Below are positions 57,667 through 63,849 of a stretch of DNA of 63,849 bases, piece after piece. The stretch is from Promicromonospora sp. MEB111 (lineage in GTDB: Bacteria > Actinomycetota > Actinomycetes > Actinomycetales > Cellulomonadaceae). The first letter of the stretch is position 1; every line of letters begins with the position of its first letter. Below the pieces are notes generated by a model, which saw only the letters and a program-made list of their open reading frames with translations, ran no database searches and was not told the DNA's origin. Location: NCBI RefSeq assembly GCF_030209445.1, contig NZ_JARVSD010000020.1, positions 1 to 63,849 of the forward strand, in the 5' to 3' direction. The translations under genes and the position numbers were made by a program.

Positions 57667-58989
57667 TCAGGCGCCCGGCGTCACCAGCCGGCGGTGCAGT
57701 GCGATCGCGGACAGGTCCGTCAGGGACGCGACCTGGTCCACCACCACGCGCAGGCGCGCGGCGTCGTCGGACGCCGCGCGCCAGTCCGCGGCGAGCGGCG
57801 GCTCCAGCTCGTCCGGGCCGCGGTCGGCCAGCACGCGCACCAGGTCGGTCAGGATCTCCCGCTCCCGCAGGTAGCGGGGCTCCTGACCGCGGGGTGCCAT
57901 CACGTAGGCCACGGCGATGCCCTTGAGCGCGAGGATCTCGTGCTCGGTCTCGTCGGGCACCACGAGCCGCGCGGCGTACCGCGTGAGCGCCCCGTCGCCG
58001 TACTCGGCGCGCGTGGCGTCGATCGCCGCGCCGATGAACCGGCCGATGAGCTGGCTCGTCATGTCCTTGAGCGAGGCCAGCGAGCCGCGCGAGCCGTCGA
58101 AGGCCCGCACCAGGTGGCCCTCGCCGCGCAGGTACTCCTGCAGCCGCCCGATCGCGGCGTCGACGGCGTCGGCCCGGTACCACTCGCCGTACCAGGACCG
58201 CACGAACTCGGCCACGCGCGCCCGCTCCTCGGCGTCCGCCATGAGGTCCAGGTCGATGCGCCCGGCGACCACGCCGTCCTCGACGTCGTGCACGGAGTAG
58301 CTGATGTCGTCGGCGAGGTCCATGACCTGCGCCTCCAGGCACTTCACGCCGTCCGGCGCGTCCTTGCGCAGCCACGTGAACACGGGCAGGTCGTCGGGGT
58401 AGACGCCGAACTTGCGGCTGGCCGTGCCGTCCGGCCGGGCGGGGCCCGCGCCGTAGGCCCACGGGTACTTCACGCTCGCGTCGAGGCTGGCCCGGGTCAG
58501 GTTGAGGCCCGCGGGGACGCCGTCGAACCCGATCACCTTGGGCTCCAGCCGCGTCAGCAGGCGCAGGGTCTGCGCGTTGCCCTCGAAGCCACCGATCGGC
58601 TCGGCGATCTCGGCCAGCGCCGTCTCGCCGTTGTGCCCGAAGGGCGGGTGCCCCAGGTCGTGGGTGAGGCAGGCGGTGTCGACGACGTCGGGGTCGCAGC
58701 CGAGCGAGCGGCCCATGCCGCGGCCCACCTGCGCCACCTCGAGGGAGTGCGTGAGGCGGGTGCGGACGAAGTCGTCGTGCCCGGCGCCGAGCACCTGGGT
58801 CTTGGCGCCGAGCCGGCGCAGCGCGGAGGAGTGCACCACGCGCCCGCGGTCGCGTTCGAACGGGGTCCGGGCCTGCGACTTGGGTGGTTCGGTCACCCAG
58901 CGCTCGACGTCCTGCGCGCTGTACGACGGCGGGATGCTCTTCCCGAGGGCTTGCTCCACGCCCGCCACTCTAGTCACGCGCTCCGACAT
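57667..58989 (-). CDS. dgt: Deoxyguanosinetriphosphate triphosphohydrolase-like protein
   Basis: A 440-residue HD-domain dNTP triphosphohydrolase. The metal-binding residues are RRLGAKTQVL with TRLTHSLEVAQVGRGMGR (first His), CLTHDLGHPPFGHNGE (HD pair) and VMDLADDISYSVHDVEDG (Asp). The length and pattern match the actinobacterial type that sits next to dnaG. It hydrolyses dNTPs to nucleosides and triphosphate and so affects dNTP pools. It is on the opposite strand to dnaG and separated by small genes. Confidence 0.93.
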   Translation of the reverse strand: MSERVTRVAGVEQALGKSIPPSYSAQDVERWVTEPPKSQARTPFERDRGRVVHSSALRRLGAKTQVLGAGHDDFVRTRLTHSLEVAQVGRGMGRSLGCDPDVVDTACLTHDLGHPPFGHNGETALAEIAEPIGGFEGNAQTLRLLTRLEPKVIGFDGVPAGLNLTRASLDASVKYPWAYGAGPARPDGTASRKFGVYPDDLPVFTWLRKDAPDGVKCLEAQVMDLADDISYSVHDVEDGVVAGRIDLDLMADAEERARVAEFVRSWYGEWYRADAVDAAIGRLQEYLRGEGHLVRAFDGSRGSLASLKDMTSQLIGRFIGAAIDATRAEYGDGALTRYAARLVVPDETEHEILALKGIAVAYVMAPRGQEPRYLREREILTDLVRVLADRGPDELEPPLAADWRAASDDAARLRVVVDQVASLTDLSAIALHRRLVTPGA

Positions 58990-59043
58990 CCCGGAATCAC
59001 GCGGTCGCCGGCGGAGGCAGGTCCCTGCCTCCGCCGTGCAGCG

Positions 59044-59217
59044 CTACTTGTTGTTGCTGTACCAGCTCAGGCCGCCGGGAAGGTTGATCGAGTGCTTCTT
59101 GGTCTTGGAGTTCCAGGTCCAGGGACCCACCTTGAAGCTCATCGACGACAGGCCCCGCTGCGTGATGTTGAACTTGAGCGGTCCGAGCGCGAGCCGCTTG
59201 CGATACCTGATTCCCAT
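59044..59217 (-). CDS. DUF4236-type small protein (57 aa)
   Basis: A 57-residue basic protein: MGIRYRKRLALGPLKFNITQ at the N-terminus, then RGLSSMSFKVGPW, WNSKTKKHSINLPGGLSWY. This matches the DUF4236 domain (MGFRFRKRxxxGP start, SxSxxxGP repeat). Function of the family is unknown. Full-length relatives often carry this domain at the N-terminus of longer proteins, so this is the domain alone. A GGAGG-like site (AGGGAGGAAC on the minus strand) precedes the ATG. Confidence 0.82.
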   Translation of the reverse strand: MGIRYRKRLALGPLKFNITQRGLSSMSFKVGPWTWNSKTKKHSINLPGGLSWYSNNK

Positions 59218-59290
59218 GGTGCCTTTGTTCCTCCCTGAGTCGGGCAAAGCGTACCGAACCGCGCTAGTCCGGCAAACCAAACCAGGGAGC

Positions 59291-59334
59291 GTGTCAGACG
59301 TACAGGTCCCTCGGGTGACCTGTACGTCAGACAC
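59291..59334. terminator. 18-bp hairpin after the VOC gene
   Basis: Arms 59291-59308 and 59317-59334 pair with one mismatch over an 8-nt loop. It begins 1 nt beyond the stop of the minus-strand VOC gene and lies upstream of the DUF4236 gene, so it should insulate the two. Confidence 0.75.
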
Positions 59335-59335
59335 G

Positions 59336-59788
59336 TCAGTCGCGGGCCGACATCCAGGCGTCGCTCGCGCGCTGGACGTCGTCGGGCGTCACCGAGTCGG
59401 CGACCGTCACGAAGTACCAGCGGTGGCCGAACGGGCAGCGCACCGCCGCCTGCCGGAAGCCCTCGAACCAGTCGGCCGGCTCGGCCAGGCTGCTCGCGCC
59501 GGCCCCGATCGCGCGGGCGTACGCCGCGTCGGTGTCCTCGACCGGGATCGTGAAGCTCGCGTGCGTCGGCCCGCCGGGCTCGGGCGCCGCCGAGTCCGGC
59601 GGGAACGCGCCCGCGACGGTGAAGGTCGACTCGCCCGCGGCGGACCGCAGGACCAGGTCGGAGTGGATCACCGCGTCGCCCGCGGTGATCACGTCGAGCG
59701 TCTCGGCCCCCAGCGCCGCCTCGTAGAAGGCGATGGCGGCGCGGGCGTCGGACACGGCGATGTTGGGGTGCAGGGCTGAGTTCCTCAT
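59336..59788 (-). CDS. VOC/glyoxalase-like protein
   Basis: A 150-residue vicinal oxygen chelate protein of the PhnB/YdeD-like group: LHPNIAVSDARAAIAFYEAA, THASFTIPVEDTDAAYARAI and DWFEGFRQAAVRCPFGHRWY. Substrate unknown. The group includes resistance and putative lyase proteins. CAGCAT 7 nt before the ATG on the minus strand suggests a leaderless mRNA. It is divergent, with a 43-nt gap, from an AraC-type regulator, which is the likely controller. Confidence 0.88.
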   Translation of the reverse strand: MRNSALHPNIAVSDARAAIAFYEAALGAETLDVITAGDAVIHSDLVLRSAAGESTFTVAGAFPPDSAAPEPGGPTHASFTIPVEDTDAAYARAIGAGASSLAEPADWFEGFRQAAVRCPFGHRWYFVTVADSVTPDDVQRASDAWMSARD

Positions 59789-59831
59789 GTCATCGATGCT
59801 GGCGCGGCGCGGATGTGCCAGTCTTGGAAGA

Positions 59832-60722
59832 ATGCGACAGGTGTTCGACGGCGAGGCCGCCGTGACCCCGACCTCCACGACCAGCGCGCTCGACTCCGGG
59901 CCCACCCTCGGCATCGTCGACCCCGTGCGGGCGCGCGACTCGTTCGCCCTCGCCCGCGTGGAGCCGGCGTCCGACCTCGCCGACCTCGTGGACTGGCACT
60001 GGGTGATCAGCTGGGACCTGCCGCCCGGGGTCGCGTTCACCCAGACCGTCATGCCGCACCCCGTGGGGCACGTGGTCGCCGAGCGGGAGGGCCTGCTCGC
60101 CTACGCGATGCCCGCCGGCCTCTTCGTGCGCACCCTCACCGGCTCCGGCGCGGTGGTCGGCACCAAGCTGCACCCGGGCGCCTACCGCGCCCTGCTCGGG
60201 CGCGCCGACCCGGGGGAGCGGGGCACGGTCGAACCCGCCGCCTTTCTCGGCCCGACGGCGGCGCGCGCCAACGAGGAGGCCGTCGCCCAGGCGGCGGCCG
60301 AGCCCGACGCCGCCGTCCGGACCCTCACCCCGCTGCTGCGGGAAGCGGCCGAGCGGTCCCGGACCGCCCGCTCCACCGCCGCGCTCACCGGGTTGAGGGA
60401 GGCGTTCGCCGTGATCGCCGACGCCGTACCGGGCACGTCCGTCGCGGCGCTCGCGGGCGCGCTCGGCACCACGCCGCGCTCGCTGCAGCGGCTGTTCGCC
60501 GACTGGGTGGGCGTGAGCCCCAAGTGGGTGCTGCAGCGGCACCGCGTGCACCTCGCGGCCGAGCTGCTGGGCCGTGATCCCGACCTGGACCTGGCGGGGC
60601 TCGCGGCCGCCGTCGGCTACTACGACCAGGCGCACTTCACGGGAGACTTCGTCCGCGCCGTCGGCGTGCCGCCGGGGGAGTACGCGCGGACGTGCCGCCG
60701 GGGCGCCCGGCAGCGGGCATAG
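59832..60722 (+). CDS. AraC-family transcriptional regulator
   Basis: A 296-residue regulator with a C-terminal AraC HTH pair (VAALAGALGTTPRSLQRLFA, DLAGLAAAVGYYDQAHFTGD, FVRAVGVPPGEYARTC). The N-terminal 190 residues form a sensor domain like that of DUF6597-type regulators (LADLVDWHWVISWDLPPGV, MPHPVGHVVAEREG). It is divergent from the VOC gene. The ATG at 59832 follows CAGTCT by 7 nt. Its TAG stop is also the first three bases of the dnaG -10 hexamer. Confidence 0.88.
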   Translation: MRQVFDGEAAVTPTSTTSALDSGPTLGIVDPVRARDSFALARVEPASDLADLVDWHWVISWDLPPGVAFTQTVMPHPVGHVVAEREGLLAYAMPAGLFVRTLTGSGAVVGTKLHPGAYRALLGRADPGERGTVEPAAFLGPTAARANEEAVAQAAAEPDAAVRTLTPLLREAAERSRTARSTAALTGLREAFAVIADAVPGTSVAALAGALGTTPRSLQRLFADWVGVSPKWVLQRHRVHLAAELLGRDPDLDLAGLAAAVGYYDQAHFTGDFVRAVGVPPGEYARTCRRGARQRA

Positions 60723-60725
60723 AAT
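60720..60725 (+). promoter_or_regulatory. dnaG -10 hexamer TAGAAT, leaderless start
   Basis: TAGAAT, one mismatch from TATAAT, ends 6 nt before the dnaG GTG, which has no ribosome-binding site. Its first three bases are the stop codon of the upstream regulator gene. Confidence 0.65.
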
Positions 60726-60731
60726 TCCGAC

Positions 60732-62684
60732 GTGGCCGGGCTGATCAGACGCGAGGATGTGGACCAGGTCCGCGAGCGCGCGCGGATCGACGAGATCGTC
60801 TCGGCGCACGTGACCCTCAAGCCCGCCGGGGTGGGCGCGCTGGTGGGGCTGTGCCCCTTCCACGACGAGCGCAGCCCCAGCTTCAACGTGCGGCCCAGCG
60901 TGGGCCGGTACCACTGCTTCGGGTGCGGCGAGGGCGGCGACGTCATCGAGTTCGTCATGAAGATGGACGGGCTGAGCTTCACCGAGGCCATCGAGTACCT
61001 CGCGGGCAAGACCGGCGTGCAGCTCCGCTACGAGGAGGGCGGCGCCGCGCGCCCGCGCGAGGAGCCGGGCCGCCGTCAGCGGCTGCTGGACGCGCACCGC
61101 GTGGCCGCGGAGTTCTACGCCGAGCAGCTCATGGGGCCGGACGCGTCGGCGGCGCGCACGTTCCTCGCGGAGCGCAGCTTCGACCGGTCCGACGCGGAGC
61201 TGTTCGGCGTGGGGTTCGCGCCCAAGGGCTGGGACGCGCTGCAGCGCCACCTGCAGGGCCGGGGCTTCACGCAGGCGGAGCTGGTCGCGAGCGGGCTGAT
61301 GTCGCAGGGGCAGCGCGGCATCTACGACCGGTTCCGTGGGCGGGTCATGTGGCCCATCCGGGACGTGACGGGGGCCGTGATCGGCTTCGGCGCGCGGCGC
61401 CTGTTCGAGGACGACCAGGGGCCCAAGTACCTCAACACCCCCGAGACCAGCCTCTACAAGAAGTCGCACGTGCTGTACGGGATCGACCTCGCCAAGCGGG
61501 AGATCGCCAAGGGCAAGCGGGTGGTGGTGGTCGAGGGGTACACGGACGTCATGGCGGCGCACCTGTCGGGCGTGACGACGGCGGTCGCGACGTGCGGCAC
61601 GGCCTTCGGCGCCGACCACGCCAAGGTGGTGCGGCGCCTGCTCGGCGACACGACGGCCGGCGGCGGCATGCAGCTTGCGTCCGGCGGCACCGTGGGCGGC
61701 GAGATCATCTTCACGTTCGACGGCGACGCGGCGGGCCAGAAGGCCGCGGAGCGCGCCTACGGCGAGGACCAGCGGTTCTTCGCGCAGACGTACGTGGCCG
61801 TCGCGGACGACGGCATGGACCCGTGCGACCTGCGCATGGCCAAGGGTCCGGAGGCGGTGCGCGCGCTGGTCGACGGACGCAAGCCGCTGTTCGCCTTCGT
61901 GATCCAGGCCAAGATCAAGCAGTTCGACCTGAACACCGTGGAGGGTCGGGTGTCCGCCGTGCGGGCGGCGGCGCCCGAGATCGTGGGCATCCGCGACCGC
62001 AGCCAGCGCGACGGGTACATGCGCCAGGTGGCGGGCTGGATCGGCACGGAGATCGACGAGGTGCGCCGCGAGGTGGCCCGCGCGGCGTCGACGCCGTCCC
62101 AGCGCCGTCCGGCCGACGGCTCGCGGCCGGCCTCCGGTGCGACCCCGGTGGCCGGGTCCGCGCCGGGCGGTGGCCGTCCGGCGTCGGGCGCCGTGGCGCA
62201 GCTCCCGGCCCCCGACCCGCGGGACCCCGTGGCGCGCGACGAGCGGCTCGCGCTCGTCGCGGTGCTGCAGTACCCGCAGCACGCGCCCGCGTCGTTCGAC
62301 GATCTGGGCGAGGACGCGTTCGCCGTGCCGGCCTGGCGCGCCGTGCACGCCGCGATCCGGGCGGCCGGGGGAGCTGCCGTCGGGCGCGAGCTGTCGGCAG
62401 CGCAGTGGGTCGCCGCGGTGCTGGAGCAGTCGTCCGAGACGGTGGCGATCGTGGTCACGCAGCTCTCGGTGGCGTCGCTCCCGGAGGACCGGGAGGCCGC
62501 CGTCGCGGCGTTCGTCGAGGGCGTGGTGCGCCGCGTCGTCGACCTGGGCCTCAAGCGCCGGGTCGACGACGCGCGCAGCCGCCTGCAGCGGCTCGACCCC
62601 GCCGACGCCGAGACCTACAACTCGGCGTTCGCCGAGCTCCTGGCGATCGAGAGCGAGCGCCGGGCGCTGCGCGAGAGCGCATAG
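60732..62684 (+). CDS. dnaG: DNA primase
   Basis: A 650-residue bacterial primase. The N-terminal zinc-binding domain has C41, H44, C62 and C65 (LCPFHDERSPSF; YHCFGCGEGGD). The RNA polymerase domain has KYLNTPETSLYKKSHVLYG, and the TOPRIM residues are VVVVEGYTDVMAAH and the acidic FTFDGDAAGQKAAERAY with DDGMDPCD. A Pro/Ala/Gly-rich linker at about 455-495 leads to a C-terminal DnaB-interaction domain. The start is the GTG next to a -10 hexamer. The gene is monocistronic here, with dgt nearby on the opposite strand. Confidence 0.97.
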   Translation: MAGLIRREDVDQVRERARIDEIVSAHVTLKPAGVGALVGLCPFHDERSPSFNVRPSVGRYHCFGCGEGGDVIEFVMKMDGLSFTEAIEYLAGKTGVQLRYEEGGAARPREEPGRRQRLLDAHRVAAEFYAEQLMGPDASAARTFLAERSFDRSDAELFGVGFAPKGWDALQRHLQGRGFTQAELVASGLMSQGQRGIYDRFRGRVMWPIRDVTGAVIGFGARRLFEDDQGPKYLNTPETSLYKKSHVLYGIDLAKREIAKGKRVVVVEGYTDVMAAHLSGVTTAVATCGTAFGADHAKVVRRLLGDTTAGGGMQLASGGTVGGEIIFTFDGDAAGQKAAERAYGEDQRFFAQTYVAVADDGMDPCDLRMAKGPEAVRALVDGRKPLFAFVIQAKIKQFDLNTVEGRVSAVRAAAPEIVGIRDRSQRDGYMRQVAGWIGTEIDEVRREVARAASTPSQRRPADGSRPASGATPVAGSAPGGGRPASGAVAQLPAPDPRDPVARDERLALVAVLQYPQHAPASFDDLGEDAFAVPAWRAVHAAIRAAGGAAVGRELSAAQWVAAVLEQSSETVAIVVTQLSVASLPEDREAAVAAFVEGVVRRVVDLGLKRRVDDARSRLQRLDPADAETYNSAFAELLAIESERRALRESA

Positions 62685-62706
62685 ACAAACCGGCCAGGCG
62701 CCAGCT

Positions 62707-62831
62707 CGCCAGGTTGCCCGGTGTCGGGTGTGAGTTCGGCACTACGCATCGAGATCGGCACAGGCCTGGACCGATCTCGGTGCAGACTGCCGACCTGGTC
62801 GGCCGGCAGTCAGGAAGGTGCCGACCTGGCG
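62707..62831. terminator. Nested hairpins between convergent dnaG and trxB-like genes
   Basis: CGCCAGGT (62707-62714) can pair with ACCTGGCG (62824-62831), enclosing GAGATCGG/CCGATCTC (62751-62758, 62771-62778) and an 11-bp stem with one mismatch (62785-62795, 62801-62811). The segment TGCCGACCTGG occurs twice. It fills the 149-nt gap and probably terminates both genes. Confidence 0.55.
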
Positions 62832-62833
62832 TG

Positions 62834-63778
62834 TCACGCCGGCGTCGGCGCCGGGTGGTCCCGGCCCAGCAGCTCCGCGTCCAGGGACACGGCGGCCAGC
62901 TGGCCGGCCGCCGCCGCCATGAGCACCGACGCCATCGGCCCCGGCATCGCCGCGGTGTGGGCCATGTCGCCCGCCGCGAACACGCCGGGCCGGCTGGTAC
63001 GGGCCATCGCGTCGACCTCCACGGCGCCCGACGGCAGCAGGTCGAGGCCGAGCTGCTCCGCGAACGGCGCCCGCTGACCGAACTCGGCGGCGACGAAGAT
63101 GCCGCCCACCTCCTCGTCGGGGCCGTCGGCGAACCGGACGGTCGCGCCGTCCGCGCTGCGGACCAGCTCCTTGACCGGCTCCGGCCGCACGGCCACCCCG
63201 GCGTCGGCCAGCAGGGTGGCCGTGTCCGCGTCGAGGTCGCCGCCGTCGGCCAGGACGGTCAGGCGGCTCGCGATGCGCTCCAGGAGGAACGCGACCCGGG
63301 CCACGTGCGGGCCACTGCCGAGCACCGCGACCGGCTTGCCGCTGAGCTCGTGCCCGTGGCAGTAGGGGCAGACGGCGGCGACAGTGCCGAACAGCGGCTC
63401 CAGGCCGGGGACGGCGGGCAGGGTGTCGCGCAGCCCGGTCGCGAGCAGCACGGCACGGGCGGGGACGGCGTCGGCGCCGAGCTCCACCCGGAACCCGTCG
63501 CCGTCCGGCACGACGGCGGTCGCCGTGTCCTCGCGGACGGTCACCGTCGCGTAGGCGGCGAGCTCGGCGCGGGCCACGGCGCGGAACTCGGCCGGGGGCC
63601 TGCCGTCGTTGGTCACCACGTTGTGCATGTGCTCGGCCGTGGCGTTGCGGTACTCGCCGGAGTCGAGCAGCAGCACGCGCCGGTGCATCCGGCCGAGCGT
63701 GAGCGCGGCCTGCAGGCCGGCGGGGCCGCCGCCGATCACGACGGCGTCGTATGAGGTCAGGGGGTGTGTGGCGGACAT
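62834..63778 (-). CDS. Thioredoxin reductase-like FAD/NAD(P) oxidoreductase
   Basis: A 314-residue two-dinucleotide-binding flavoprotein. VVIGGGPAGLQAALTLGRM binds FAD, PVAVLGSGPHVARVAFLLE NADPH, and GVFAAGDMAHTA is the second FAD motif. The redox motif is CPYCHG rather than CATC, a pattern found in stand-alone TrxR-like proteins next to MarR-type or other regulators. The ATG at 63778 has CGGAG upstream. A perfect palindrome lies at the window edge in its promoter region. Its disulfide partner is unknown. Confidence 0.88.
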   Translation of the reverse strand: MSATHPLTSYDAVVIGGGPAGLQAALTLGRMHRRVLLLDSGEYRNATAEHMHNVVTNDGRPPAEFRAVARAELAAYATVTVREDTATAVVPDGDGFRVELGADAVPARAVLLATGLRDTLPAVPGLEPLFGTVAAVCPYCHGHELSGKPVAVLGSGPHVARVAFLLERIASRLTVLADGGDLDADTATLLADAGVAVRPEPVKELVRSADGATVRFADGPDEEVGGIFVAAEFGQRAPFAEQLGLDLLPSGAVEVDAMARTSRPGVFAAGDMAHTAAMPGPMASVLMAAAAGQLAAVSLDAELLGRDHPAPTPA

Positions 63779-63825
63779 GGCGGGGCTCCGTTTCCCGGGA
63801 CGTCTTGCGGTACCACCCCAGGATG

Positions 63826-63849
63826 TGACTTCATGTCGACATGAAGTCA
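63826..63849. promoter_or_regulatory. Perfect 24-bp palindromic operator at the window edge
   Basis: TGACTTCATGTC and its exact reverse complement form an uninterrupted 24-bp palindrome 48 nt upstream of the thioredoxin reductase-like gene. A MarR- or TetR-type operator is likely. The regulator gene may lie just outside the window. The dyad could extend further. Confidence 0.7.

Noticed and set aside
1-63849. tRNA, rRNA or known riboswitch genes
   Set aside because: I found no cloverleaf with conserved T-loop GTTCRA context, no rRNA-like sequence and no recognisable riboswitch core in the gaps.

Overview
The window is a high-GC (roughly 73-74 percent by eye), gene-dense stretch of an actinobacterial chromosome. 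The housekeeping genes present (recO, uppS, glyS, dusB, dgt, dnaG, a znu/zur operon), the eukaryote-type Ser/Thr kinase, a WXG100-type secretion substrate and many apparently leaderless start sites point to Micrococcales, perhaps the Promicromonosporaceae/Cellulomonadaceae. That placement is inference from gene content, not from an alignment. I saw no rRNA, tRNA, CRISPR array or insertion sequence.

Layout. 101-1573: a small Trp-rich secreted peptide, a 94-aa protein and an opposing TrmB/LuxR-type regulator. 1811-18191: one large plus-strand purine-catabolism region. It encodes guanine deaminase, a xanthine dehydrogenase-type molybdoenzyme (FAD subunit plus a fused FeS/Mo subunit), urate oxidase, HIU hydrolase, OHCU decarboxylase, allantoinase, allantoate amidohydrolase, ureidoglycine-glyoxylate aminotransferase, an amidase, an RpiR regulator, a four-gene ABC importer and a molybdenum-cofactor cytidylyltransferase. 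Together these run from guanine or xanthine to glyoxylate-level products, with uptake and cofactor maturation. 18290-20343: an unusually short cytochrome bd-like pair. 20429-22637: a membrane protein, recO and uppS. 22696-26782: an iron/siderophore ABC importer with two DtxR/IdeR-like boxes. 26873-28545: a frameshifted excalibur-domain gene, a repeat-rich spacer and an XRE regulator fused to an unknown domain. 28582-33266: glyS, then znuA-znuC-znuB-zur with paired Zur boxes.

33381-37586: a three-gene operon (FAD amine oxidase, 2-oxoadipate dioxygenase/decarboxylase, ALDH7-type dehydrogenase) that fits pipecolate/lysine catabolism. 37671-43501: a membrane protein with a C-terminal HTH, an unknown protein, a membrane Ser/Thr kinase and dusB. 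43729-46462: arginine/ornithine antiporter and arginine deiminase. 46626-49703: a four-gene operon encoding a WXG100-like/alpha-beta hydrolase fusion protein followed by two paralogous small proteins, one of them a lipoprotein. I read it as a candidate type VII-secreted lipase effector with paired immunity proteins, and it is the most interesting system here. 49758-56491: GH13 alpha-glucosidase, LacI regulator and MalEFG-type importer. 56500-57655: HxlR regulator and an atypical SDR around a shared palindrome. 57667-63778: dgt, a DUF4236 protein, a VOC protein, an AraC regulator, dnaG and a thioredoxin reductase-like flavoprotein.

Regulatory themes are visible directly in the DNA: -10 hexamers 6-7 nt before many operon-first start codons, long perfect hairpins at gene ends (three of them sharing an outer-arm pattern, one lying inside the xanthine dehydrogenase reading frame), metal-regulator boxes placed on promoters or start codons, and a GAAAC-N4-GTTTC dyad recurring in the purine region.
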